Shown in pieces: positions 10,850-21,954 of a stretch of DNA of 64,000 bases. This DNA comes from Copromyces sp. CBS 386.78. Lineage: Eukaryota; Ascomycota; Sordariomycetes; Sordariales; Sordariaceae. Where the stretch lies: the NCBI GenBank assembly GCA_030685235.1, contig MU839096.1, positions 248,001 through 312,000 of the forward strand. The letters are read 5' to 3'. The notes beneath the pieces were generated by a model, which saw only the letters and a program-made list of their open reading frames with translations, was not told the origin of the DNA and searched no databases. The position numbers and the translations under genes are program-made. Position 1 is the stretch's first letter, and every line of letters begins with the position of its first letter.

Positions 10850-13702
10850 TTAAGCCTCGCTATTCTCCTTGGATTTCCAGAACTGCACAAACCGGCCGAG
10901 CCGCTTTGTCTTGCTGGGTTTGACTTTCTTCTCCGATCCGTCATCATTCGCCGAAACTTCCATCGAGAGCTTGCTGCGCTCACCGTGCGAGCTACTAACA
11001 AGACGGCTGAGGCTAGCAAGACTCGATCGCCTTCGACCAAAGGCAGAGGCACTGAACGAGGCAGGCCTAGGCAGCGTGTTGGAGGATAGCTGCCTAGCCT
11101 GAGGGTTTTGCGCAAAGAAGCTCTCACGAGTCATCGACGAGTCGCCGCTGGTCAATGATGGGACATCGTCCACCGAAATTCGTACCTCCGGTCCAGGTTC
11201 GCCCATAAGCAGTGATTGGAAATTGTCCTCAGTGATGGACGAAGGCGCTGTCGAGATGCGATGGGCATCGTAGGACAAGGGAGACCTGGGAGATGGGAAG
11301 GCCGACGACGGGGTCATCGAGTGAGGGCTGACCGGTGCGCATGACGTGGCGGCAGGTAAGGTCAAAGGACTGCAGTCAACTGCAGCAAGGTCCCTGGGAC
11401 GGGAGGTCTGCCTGGGCGAAGGAGTCGCAGACTCCGAAAAGCTGTGTCTGGCCTGTAGCTCGTTCTGATATCCGCTAAAGCTAGGACGGGGAGAATCAGT
11501 GACGGATGTCTCTTGTTGAAGCGCATCCTCAGACTGGCTGGCCAGAGACCCGGCATGAATTGAAGACTTCACAGAGGCGTTGCCATCCTCGTCGGTGTTT
11601 ACTCCTGAAGGTACAGCAACAGATTCGGTTGCCGTGTCCCGCTGTTCATCAGCAGTGGGCTTCGCGACATCCTTACCCTTTGCGGAAGCCTTCAACTCTT
11701 CGAAAGTTTCGGCCAGGGGAATCTCCATAACAGGAGTTGACTGTCCAGTAGACTTGGGAGACTCGTCCTCATCTTCCTCTTCATCCTCCTCGAACACGTC
11801 GGCCATGGTAGAGCTGCTACCGAACCGGGGGAAACCAAACCGGCCACCTTCAAAAGGTACCAATTCGGGTGCACTCTCAGCACGTCTGTGATAATGCATT
11901 CCAGGACCAGTGAATCCCCTCAGACCCGCAGCACTGTGCAATTGTTTCTTGACGGTACCTCCCGCTCTCTGCGCCGCCTCCCATTCAGGGTTGCGAGGGA
12001 GAGGCGTATTGAATGGTCCCAATGCTGCGTCCAAATCAATCATTTGGTACGACGTCTCTTCGTCAGGAAGGGATGCTGGCTTGTATGAATCCCAGTCCTT
12101 TGCAGTGGGGTCGACTTCCTCAGTCACCAGAACTGTAGGCATAACTGCCTCTGGCTCGACGACCATGTCAGCTGGCTCATTCACGCTATAGGAACGTCGA
12201 GAAGTAGGAGTAGGGGTCCGCCTCAGTCCCTTGCCATTTCGCGATTTTTTGCTTTGCTTCCGAGACAGAATGGATCCGGCCCATGTCTTGACCTTCTTCT
12301 TTTTCTTGCTCCTCTTCTTCGTGAGCGGTTTCATCTCCGCCAATTCTTCGGGGAGTTGCTGGGCCGGGAGAGCCGGGGAGCGCTGCGGCGTGGACTTTGC
12401 TGATGCCGACAGCTTGGGCGATTCCGAGCACCTAGTGGGAGATGAAGTCGAGGTGTCCTTGCCGAAGAAAGACCACTTTTTAGAGGCCTTGGTGGGGCTG
12501 GGAGTCGCCGACGTGTATGCTGAAGGTGGTGGAATCGAACCAAGAAGAGGAATCGAACCACGGCGTCTCGATGAAACTACCTCCTGGACCTGCTCCTGAA
12601 CTGTTTCGGTACGTTCAAGAACGGCTCCAGCTGTGCTTGGGCGGTCATTGATCTCGGGCGACGAATGGAAGGCCAAAGGAGTGTTCAAGCCCAGCTCCAC
12701 GTTTGTGATGGAGATGACAGACGAAATACTACCCGAAACGGAATGGCCGGGACGAGCGGTGATCGTGCTGGAGGTTTCGCTAGAGACAAGCGACACAGGC
12801 CTCGGGATGTATTCGAGAGTATCAGAGAATCCAACCCTTGTACGAACAACCGGCTTCGGTGGTTCCTGAACTTCCGCGGTAGGTACTGGCTCCTCAGCGG
12901 GTGGTGTCGATACCTCGGGCTCTAGAGCCAGGATTTCCGGAACTTCAGAAACAGCAATTGCTGTTGTTGTCGTCTCAGTCTGCGACTTTTCATCACTGAC
13001 CAGCGGGAGTTCCTTGGGAGGGTCGACAGTCGCTGGGCTTGCTGGGGGGCTGTCCTTCTTGACCTCTCTAGCGGTAGGAGGGAGGATGATGGAAGACAAG
13101 TCGTGGCTTGAGATTGCGGCAGATCTGCGATGGGCATGGCCTCTGCGACCAGCAGACTTCTTTGGTTGCAACAGGGGAGAAGCCAAGCCACTTTCTGACT
13201 TGGTAGGACTAGAACCCAAGTTGACCGTAATCGGGTCTCCGCCACGAATGCTGCCTCCTACAAACTCGCTACCTCCCCTGCGATGGCCATGGCCTCCGGG
13301 CCGGGTTGGAATTGCCCTTGGTGAAGAAGGGGCCGATGGAGGAAGGGTAGGGCTAAGAAACGAGCTCTCGGTGAGCGCTGCTGGAGGTAAGGGGTTCCCT
13401 GGGTTGAATGAGAAGGCGGGAAGGGCCGGAAGCGCAGGTGATCTGGATACAGGCTTCTCGATATCAGCACCAAGAGAGAAGCTCGGGAGCTGTGGCTCGA
13501 TAGCGGAGTGTGGGCGTCTCCCAGTCGCGCGGGAGTACAAGGGCGCCGAAGAAGCCGGTTTGGCAGGGAAGACGAAGGGCGGATTCGGCAGCGGAATTTG
13601 AGATCGGGGAGTCTTGTTGGTGATATCGGAAGCGGTGGTTGAATGATCAAAAGCATTGGTAGTCGATCCGACCATCATGTCGGGACCCATCATGGCCGCC
13701 AT
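10850..13702 (-). CDS. Large Pro/Ser-rich protein with repeated HxHRR(x)S motifs; function unknown
   Basis: Single uninterrupted frame of 950 aa from the ATG at 13702 (the frame is open a little further upstream but without ATG). The protein is mostly low complexity, rich in Pro, Ser and Thr, and probably disordered. It resembles fungal proteins usually labelled 'cell wall proline rich protein', but I see no signal peptide, membrane span or GPI signal, so that label is doubtful. Notable are three related basic patches: GHGHRRGGS (Ser145), GHAHRRS (Ser194) and MHYHRRAES (about residue 610). Each places His at -5 and Arg at -2/-3 of a Ser, close to the NDR/LATS (Cbk1/COT-1) kinase consensus. 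A Lys-rich run TKKRSKKKKKVKTW (about 465) could be a nuclear or membrane-binding signal, and an acidic stretch EEDEEEDEDE lies near residue 630. The C-terminus is basic (KTKRLGRFVQFWKSK). Confidence 0.85.
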   Translation of the reverse strand: MAAMMGPDMMVGSTTNAFDHSTTASDITNKTPRSQIPLPNPPFVFPAKPASSAPLYSRATGRRPHSAIEPQLPSFSLGADIEKPVSRSPALPALPAFSFNPGNPLPPAALTESSFLSPTLPPSAPSSPRAIPTRPGGHGHRRGGSEFVGGSIRGGDPITVNLGSSPTKSESGLASPLLQPKKSAGRRGHAHRRSAAISSHDLSSIILPPTAREVKKDSPPASPATVDPPKELPLVSDEKSQTETTTTAIAVSEVPEILALEPEVSTPPAEEPVPTAEVQEPPKPVVRTRVGFSDTLEYIPRPVSLVSSETSSTITARPGHSVSGSISSVISITNVELGLNTPLAFHSSPEINDRPSTAGAVLERTETVQEQVQEVVSSRRRGSIPLLGSIPPPSAYTSATPSPTKASKKWSFFGKDTSTSSPTRCSESPKLSASAKSTPQRSPALPAQQLPEELAEMKPLTKKRSKKKKKVKTWAGSILSRKQSKKSRNGKGLRRTPTPTSRRSYSVNEPADMVVEPEAVMPTVLVTEEVDPTAKDWDSYKPASLPDEETSYQMIDLDAALGPFNTPLPRNPEWEAAQRAGGTVKKQLHSAAGLRGFTGPGMHYHRRAESAPELVPFEGGRFGFPRFGSSSTMADVFEEDEEEDEDESPKSTGQSTPVMEIPLAETFEELKASAKGKDVAKPTADEQRDTATESVAVPSGVNTDEDGNASVKSSIHAGSLASQSEDALQQETSVTDSPRPSFSGYQNELQARHSFSESATPSPRQTSRPRDLAAVDCSPLTLPAATSCAPVSPHSMTPSSAFPSPRSPLSYDAHRISTAPSSITEDNFQSLLMGEPGPEVRISVDDVPSLTSGDSSMTRESFFAQNPQARQLSSNTLPRPASFSASAFGRRRSSLASLSRLVSSSHGERSKLSMEVSANDDGSEKKVKPSKTKRLGRFVQFWKSKENSEA

Positions 13703-16700
13703 GTTTCTTTCCAAGCCGCACCGCGGCACCACAAACAACGAAGACTTAGTTGAAGGTAAGCGACATTAATTGCCGGGGGAAACGGGGGTTGCTAGCACGT
13801 CGACGCAATTGCGGTTGGCGAAGGCGAAGGCGAAAGTGGTGGTGAGGTCGGGAAGGTTGTGACGATTAAAGGATTACAAGGCGATGGATTGCAAACCTGA
13901 GACTCTAGAGTAGGCAATGTCAGCGACGAGGGAGGTGTAATACAGCTTGATTGCCATATGCCTAGTGAATGACTGCGGATTGGACGATTGAGCGCTGGAG
14001 AAGTAAAAGGTGATTCATGAAGAGTCATGGAAGCCATCATAACGCAAGCTAAATCGCGAAAGACAGAAACGTACCAATGGTCAAGTCAGATCAGAGACGA
14101 GCAACCAAAGACGAGAAGAGAAAAGGCAGGGCAACAAAGAATTAGAGAGTTTCGACGCGAAGCAAAAGTGACGCTGGCGACGATAACTTGAAATATTCTG
14201 GTTAAAGGAGTGGACGGTCAAGCCAGCGCAAATCGGTCAAGATCTGCTGCTGGAATTGAACCAAGAGGAAGGTTGGTGTCGACGGCAAGTGACGACGGTG
14301 AGATGGTGAAGAGGGAGAACGGGGTGGTGGAAAGAGTGAGGAAATGGAAAGGTGAAGATGCAGTGGGAGCGGACGGTCCATGGACGGCACAACAGAAAAA
14401 CCACAAAGTGGGGCCCTCTTGGGCACACCAGCCAACGGGAGCCGCGCATCTGCGCCTGCAACTCAGTCCCCAGAAGGGAAGAAACTCATGAAAGGTGTGG
14501 GACGGCCGGCGCACTGTGCTGCACTGGAGCCAGAGTGCAGTGGGTGTGGGTTCCTTTCTCCGGGCCTCCCCTGGCCGAGCGTGCCAATGCGGTACCAGTG
14601 TGCCGTCGTGTGCCTGGCGCACCTGGCTCCAGGCTCGTCCGCTGCGCATCCACTCCTGCACAACTTACCAAAACCAGCATAAACCAGGGGTAATGGGATT
14701 CGCGGTGGATTGCCAAGTGGGTTTGCAGCAGCCACCTCAGTCAGGCCGGCGCTACGACACCCATCGGTATCCGCAAACGGGGGACATCTTTGGAAAAGAA
14801 GGGCGGGTGCGCTGGTTTCCATCTTTCTAGAAGAAGAAAAAGAAGAACTGAAGACGAAGAAGATCTTCCAAGGAGTGATGAGCAGTCGACTGAGTGGTTG
14901 AGCTTGAACATCCAATGCCAGCTCCCCAACTAAAAAAGAGATTGGTCTTATGGTTCGCATCTCAATAAAGTACTTAGAACCCTGTTGCTTACATCGTCTA
15001 CCACTCCTTCCGGAGTAGAGATACGTGGATTTACTCCAGCCTTGGAAGGAGAATTCCACAAAGTTCAGAGTACGGACGGGAAGCAGGAGCTGGGACTCGC
15101 ATCAAAGACAACCAAGGACATCCATATCGCCAGAGATCCAGGAAGCGGAAAGGGGAAATTGACCTTGGGAGACACATTCTCCACCGCCTTCTCTGAGAAA
15201 CCTGATGCAACAGTTGCAGTCGCAAGCGGGAGTCCGTGGTTGCGTTGCGTTGGAGCATTCAAAAGGCACAGCATCACGGCAGCACGACAGCACCTCACAC
15301 GCATGTGGGCTATATTCACGAACCTGTATCCAGAGTGACGAGCAGCTAAGGAATCAGGGTAGGAGCAGGTCCGACATGGTCACGGGAGCAACAAAAAAGT
15401 GACAGATTTCTTGATTTTGAACCTCGAAGTTGAGAATCGGCTCCAGCAACTTCATTACATGCCGGTGCCCAAGACCAAGACCACGACCAAGCAGTGGGCC
15501 ATGGCACAACAGTCTTATATAAATCTTCTCACCAACTCTAGTCATCTATTTTTACTGGAAGAGTTCAAAGACTCCAGACCCCATGTCGCATGTTGCCTCC
15601 CAATTTGGCAACACATTTTAAAGTGGTGGTGGTGGTGGTGGTGGGCAACAAGGTTCTCCATACTCGCTGAGTCCGCCAGTTGCACAGCGCCCTGGGCGAA
15701 CGCCTTCCCACTATCGGTATCGTCGCCATCGCAAGGCCGAGCCGGTCTCCGACTCGTGTTGAGCTTCCCACTTCGTTCTCGGCATCTGTTCCCCAGCTCG
15801 TTTCCCGTATACGCCGGTTCACACATCATCGGCACCCAAAATGTCCACCATGCAGGTGGCAGAAAGCGTGGGGAATTAAGAACATCCTGAATCTCGTTAG
15901 CAATTCCCCTCATCCCCCCTTGTCAACCGACGTCCACTGTCCATCTTGTTTTTCTCGGCTATGGTTCAGGATGGACACGGTTATTTCGCCATTCCTCTCC
16001 GTAAAACCCACCATCACCTGTGGCAGGCAGTTGTCCAATGTCCACGGCCCAGCACACCGAAAAGCCTCCAGCCAGCCAAGTGAACGAGGTTTGTAGGTCA
16101 GGTATGATGTGCAAAGATATCTGGTACTTGGCCAGGTGAGGTACGTGCCAGCCTGCGCCTCCCTTGCTGTCCTTGTCAGGTACCCCTTACCAATTAAAAC
16201 GACGCTCTTTGATGCCGTTTATCTGAATTTTAACCCTGCCGTCCCTATGCCGATGAGGTTAAACTTTTGTGTGTGTACCTGGAGAGCCTGGGATGTTGAA
16301 CTTATTTCACCTCTTGGCAACTTGCTGTCCCTCCCTGGCGTAAAAGTTGTCTTGCCCTGTCTTTTGGGTACCTGCTGGCTGACGCTGGGATTGTGCTGAT
16401 GAACCATATTTCTCAAGAGGTATACACTACCATAACAATCTTGGTGGGTATCGCGGCGTAGCACCTGTTTAACTGGAGGTGTGTGGGGGATCATCCCCCC
16501 TACCTCCCGTCTATTGAAGACGAATTCCGGCCGGTGCTCGGCGGTGCTCTCACTGCATGACGAACGGGGTTCATCGTTCTCTGAACCGAATCTGTCGGTA
16601 TCTCTACACAAAGTGTATGGAGTGAAAACTATATGCCGACCGACCTTACCCAGCATCTCCGATGAAGAAGAGTATGGGGTACAATCAAGTATGGGGTTAC

Positions 16701-19113
16701 GGGGTACAGGACCAGGAATTACAGGGGGGGCGGTGAGGGACGGGGGACGTGATACGGTCAGCTCAACTTGTACGCTTTCCAAACATTCCTTTTTCTTGTT
16801 ACAAGTTCTTGTTGGTGGAACATCTATTCGTTTGCAACTCCTAAAATGTACAATTTGTGCCAGACGGGGAAAAGGCTCGTGTGGTCTTTCTTTCGCCAGA
16901 GTTGCGTGTGGCTCGTCCTCCTCGTTCGGTGAGATTCGTTCTGTTTGCTCATCTCAGTGACTATTCTCGAGCCACACACTCGGCCTTCCTGAACAGGAAC
17001 GGACGACGCTTCTGGCCAGCCGGCTGATCACCTCAGCTATAAGGGCGGGGCAATGTTCGTCTTTCAAGTGTGGCAGCGGCGGATATGATGCGGGATGTGT
17101 GTGTTTGGTGTTGCATCAGACACTGTTCCGTTATTAATTCGTTCGTTCGTTCGTCTCGAGGAGAAAGGGAACCGGTGGTCCCAGACACCATCTTCGGTAT
17201 CATCACCACCACCACTTCATGATGAACCGCGCACACACTCACATGTGCATTGCATACGTATATACGTACATGCCTGTAAGGTTGAGGTTTATCAAAACGC
17301 CACTACTCACCAACGGCTCACACATCCCGCAGTTATCAGAAAAAGTTGCGATATCAGGAATCTTCGGAAGAGGAATGTGAGAATGTGAAAAGAGAGCTGT
17401 CGAGGCCGCTGACTACTCACTTCAACCATGTTCTATCCACGCGGGCCACGCCACCATCCTCGTGCAGAACAACCCTAAAAGCCGCCGCCCTCGGCCGGTT
17501 GAAATCTCATGTCAAGATGCCGTGAAGGAGGTTCATGGAGGTTCATCCATGGTCGAAGTCTCGTCGTCGACGAGATCGAGTCCCTGAATACAGGCACAGG
17601 CACAACCTGAGCATCTTGCTCCGAGCCCGGCCCTGGCGTGCCATTTGATTGCCATGCCATGCAACCACACTGGCGCTAAACACTCGCATTACAGTAGCTT
17701 CAACAAATCCACTGGCCACTCTGAGCTCGAAGCGCCCACCACACTTCGCGAAAAGGGCACGGACAACTGTGCATGACGCCACAGAGGCCCTGATTCCTGA
17801 AGCCATTCAGCGACGAGACGCAGGGCACTGGAAAGTGAGCAATGAGACCGGCGAACGGGTTCTTGTCTTAGGTTGTGAGGGGAAGATGACAATGGAGAAA
17901 GCGATAACGTCTTCCCCCTCCCTTTATTCGGTTTGTGGCGGTTGTCCAGACCCCTCTCAGAGGCGTGAGGCGTGGTTCTCCTCCACGTTCTTTCTTTCCA
18001 TTTTCAGACAGAGCAACCGTTCCTGGCGTCGTCGTTTTCTCATCGTGAAGCCCAAAGTCTGACCATTGAGGACTGTCATGGCTTCACTGGCTCGACCGAC
18101 CATTCAAAAACAGTGCCTGCTCGATGGGGACGAATGCGTGTCAAAAAGCCGCTACTGCAAGCACAAGAGCGGCGCTGATGCTACCCCGTACTGTACACTA
18201 CACTACTGCAGGAAGGCAACCGCTGTTGATCGGTTAATTGATTGATGGATCACGGATCGATCTCCGTCCGGGCGCCGTACCTTTCTGCGCGCGCGGGGGT
18301 CCCGTCTTTTCTCCTCTTTCCATCTTCGAAGCCGGCCGACCTTTGCCATCAATCCCGTCGTCGTCGTCATCTCCTCCTAGCCAGTCATTCATCGATTGAC
18401 TCAGGAACACTCACTCGGGCAGAGTCCGAAATAGCAATAAGTTGGACTATGGACGATATACGAACTGTACCATCTCCGCCTCGGCCCTTTCGGGCAAATT
18501 GGACAGGATTCCGATGGAAGCTTGAAAACTTTGAACCACCACGGTTGTTATGCAAGTACTATAATATCCGGCACTTCAGCCAATTGAGTGGTGTAAAAGA
18601 GATTTTGTGTCAGACACAGCGAGATCAGAGGACCGAGACCAGATCGCCTTGGCACCGCAATCGCACTCAAGAGACGGGACGCCTCGTCTGTTCGTGGAAA
18701 GACATTACGTATCAACACTTTAGGTTGAGAACCGGGAAGGGGCGAATGAGGACTTCCTGACATCCAAAAGTCTTCCGAGAAAAAAAGGAAGAGGCAACGC
18801 TTGTTCGTCTCCAACTCAACTAACAGCTAGAGGTCTTGAGGTTGAGATATTCCCATCTCAAGTAAAGGAGAAGTTTTCAGATCCCAGTACACGTGTAGCA
18901 AAAGGAATGCAGACGATTTACACTACAGGACCGAAAAATACTTTTTTAAAAAAAAAAAAATTGGGCGAGAAAGAATGAGTCCAGGTCCCTCCGGATCCCA
19001 GGTCTCAAACACGGCCCGGCCGGCCTATCATCGTCGACCCGTGTTTCCCCCACAGGGCATGCGGGGGGAAAGATGTTCTGTTTCGCAAACCCGGAGGCAC
19101 TACGACGCTGCTT
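13703..19113. other. Gene-poor stretch upstream of the Pro/Ser-rich gene
   Basis: The first few hundred bases must contain the promoter and leader of the gene starting at 13702. Short ORFs here (for example 82 codons at 14040-13792, minus) could be upstream ORFs. For the remaining 5 kb I find only overlapping ORFs below about 190 codons in all frames with no recognisable domain, plus a GTG triplet run at 15623-15643 and a poly(A) run near 18947. Confidence 0.5.
15623..15643. repeat. (GTG)7 triplet repeat
   Basis: Seven GTG units in non-coding sequence. Simple repeat without assigned role. Confidence 0.85.
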
Positions 19114-19116
19114 TTA

Positions 19117-19163
19117 GGCCCTGATCCGTAACCACCTGTAGAGAGTTACAGAGAGGAAAGTTA
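19117..19163 (+). repeat. MITE left terminal inverted repeat
   Basis: 47 bp, exact reverse complement of 19483-19529; begins GGCCCTGATCC. Confidence 0.95.
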
Positions 19164-19482
19164 AGAAATTTCGTGACCTTCTTAGCGTGCCTCCACTCTA
19201 TCGCGATGTAACCGTACCGCAGCCCGAACGGCCATGAACACAAAAATGCACTTTTCACGAAAGTTCCAAACGACGGCAGAATCCCCCAGAATACCGGGGT
19301 CTGAACACCACGAAAGTTTGAAAGTCTGCACATCTTTTCCTTATTAGGAAGGTGTGAACAGGTGCATTAGTCGGTACTTCGACAACAGGGGTGAGCAGCG
19401 TTACAGATGCTTGGCGATGCCCACCTCGTGCCACATCTGGTTTAGTGAGCGAGAAAAAATAAAAACCCTCCTGTCAGACCTG

Positions 19483-19529
19483 TAACTTTCCTCTCTGTAA
19501 CTCTCTACAGGTGGTTACGGATCAGGGCC
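19483..19529 (-). repeat. MITE right terminal inverted repeat
   Basis: 47 bp, exact reverse complement of the left repeat; ends in CAGGGCC followed by the TTA target duplicate. Confidence 0.95.
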
Positions 19530-19532
19530 TTA

Positions 19533-21954
19533 ACGAACCGAACTTCGTAGTGTAAAACTGAGGATGGACAGTTGCGGAGGCGAAAGTAGCGAGAGTGGGA
19601 GGGAGGGCAGTGACTGGCTCACGACTTGAATGAAGCAGCCAGTCAAGCTTGGAAGACTCAAGAACAAAGGTGTGGGGTATAGTTCTTGTGATGTTGATCA
19701 CCACAAATGGTTCGTGAGAAGTTCGGTTCTCCAATGATTAGAACTCTTGTTCTAGCAGAGCATCCCGACTTGAAGGTTTTTGACCAGAAGGAGCGGGAAT
19801 CAAAAGTGGCCCGGGGGGTCCTTCTTGATCCTCGTCTGCATTTCACCCGCGATAACATCTTACTACATAGAGCTACCTTGCCGAGATACCTATGTTTCAA
19901 AAGACTTCATCCATACTCTCCCTCGCTTGAAGTTATCTTCAACACCACTCAGTATCATTTAACAACGGGGTTTCGTCCACGGGTTGGGTAAGTAACATCG
20001 AAACTCTTGCACGAACACGAACCAACAAAAGCCCTACGTCGTCTCTAAAAGTTATCAAACTTCCCATGAAAGGAAACTCTACGCGATCCCGTAGTAGTGT
20101 ACTGATCCCCGAATCTCGCATGTTGCGCATCGTCGCTCGCTTCGGTAGTGTGGTGGCCGATTCCACACATCCCTGGCAAGCTAACAACCGACTGAATACC
20201 GTACGTACCGTATCAACTGTAAAGCGCCTTGCGTGATCCTGCGCGTCCATACGATGTTTGTGAACAGGGAGTGAGAGCTGCATTTTCTCGCTTTCGAGAG
20301 CTTCTCATCCGATCGAAACTGTGCCGTGCCTCTTTCTGTGAACAAGGGGCAGCCTGATCAAAGTTGCAAAGGGACCCAAAGAACAAAAGTGGGGGCCTCG
20401 GGGACGTCCGTCCTCGTCTATTTTCTGCTTCCAGGGAAGCGCTCACTGTTTGTCGTGTTCTTTTTATACGCGGAAACTAAGACGGCACTGAGGAGACCGG
20501 GGAAGAAGGGGAAGCAAACCAACTTCGAGAGTGCGATATAACAGCCAATTATGGTAAATTTCCTTTCTTTTGTTGTTATTTCTTCTTTTCCTTCCGCTTC
20601 CTGAGCTGGGTAAGATGGGAGACGGTGGTTTTCATCAACGTTCTTGGTGATTTGGTATAACAAGTTCGGGGAGTGTGGAATATGTTGTACCTGGCAGAAA
20701 ACTTATATCAACAACGATGAAGAGAGAGTGAGCCGAGACTCCTGAACGATACAAACAACCTGTATAGCAACTTGGTTTCAGAGAAACACTTCTCTTTAGA
20801 AAGCGTCCAGGAACCGAGCCAAGTTAACTGTGGCTGTGCCCTTCTTACACATCTCCTGCTGGTGTCGTGCACAGAACGAACCTCAAAGGAATTCCGGCTT
20901 TAAGCCATTTCGAACACCTCCAGTCAAAGGGCCGGGACCTTTGATCCTTGCCGTCTCCTTGTTCTGTTTGTGAAACGATGAAACATTTCCCCGGATTTTA
21001 CTGTGGACTCTTCTTCTTTTTCTCTTCCACAGTATGTATTTGATCATCTCCCCTCCTCCTCCAACATACCTGTTGGTTCAACTCACTCGCCTCGTCGCGT
21101 CAGCTTGTTGAATCTCCAAGGCTGAAGGCTGACAATGACGACATTCCCAATCTTGTTCAATCTCCCCATCACTCGGAAACACACGACATTGGTTGGTTGG
21201 TTCATGGTTCATTCAGCGGTTCTGTGTTTCTGTTTGGTGGTTGTTGCGGGGGGTGGGTCCCCTGTTGCTCTCTTTGCCTATTTCAGCCCTGTCCGCCGAA
21301 ACGTAAACGCTCTTCTCCGCAGGGCAGGGCGCGGAGATGAGATGTGAACATGGCAGTTGACTTGCCCTTGGCGGCGCAAAAAGGAAAAGCCTCGAAATGG
21401 GGTCAACAAAAGCGGAGAAAGCTTATTACCGATGCCCCGATCGATCTTCAGTGCTCGAGTCAAAAAAACGGATGTTGCGCAGGAGGCCTCATTGCTTTCT
21501 GTGAAGTGAGGCTATCATCGGATGAAAGTATCGCCCACTGTAGGGAAACTGTACAGCTTTCAAGGCCAAGCGAGACGAACATGGCTCCTCCTCGTGGGTT
21601 GCAAGCAACGGAGTTCGGCACTGGAAAACACGCTTGTTAGGCGTCTACGTAACCATCACCAGGTGGAAACTCGTCCTTATGTTGGTGACGCCATGCAGCA
21701 GGGATGAAGTGTTTATATTTTGAGCCGTCCGTCTATATATACCATATATCGCTATGCCCCAAGGCAATCCTCCACTCTTTTAAGCGCCTATTCCTTCTGT
21801 AGTTACTTCGTATTCAAGAAGCAGTTGCGAATATGGCTAGCTTTATGTGTCGAGTGAGGTGGCCGTCTGCCCGGGGCGACGTGCGCAAAGAAACCTCCAG
21901 TCGTCCCTTTTCACCATTTTATAATCTTTTTTCCGACATGCTATTTGCCGACAT
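19533..21954. other. Gene-poor stretch between the MITE and arg-1 3' end
   Basis: 2.4 kb with no recognised gene. The right end will include the arg-1 3' UTR. Pyrimidine-rich patches near 21000-21060 resemble a promoter leader, but no supportable coding exon follows. Confidence 0.5.

Larger units (their letters stand above)
19117..19529. mobile_element. Tourist/PIF-Harbinger-like MITE, 413 bp
   Basis: Non-autonomous DNA transposon. Perfect 47 bp terminal inverted repeats (19117-19163 and 19483-19529) begin GGCCCTGATCCGTAACCACC. The element is flanked by the trinucleotide TTA on both sides (19114-19116 and 19530-19532). A 3 bp TTA/TWA duplication and GGCC-type ends are characteristic of the PIF/Harbinger superfamily and its Tourist MITEs. 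The 319 bp interior has no long ORF and no transposase similarity. Base composition is normal and not AT-skewed, so it has not been strongly RIP-mutated. Family assignment is inferred from ends and TSD only. Confidence 0.88.

Noticed and set aside
14218..14661. Overlapping ORFs of about 90-150 codons on both strands near 14.2-14.7 kb
   Set aside because: No conserved sequence or consistent gene model; several frames open at once because of base composition.
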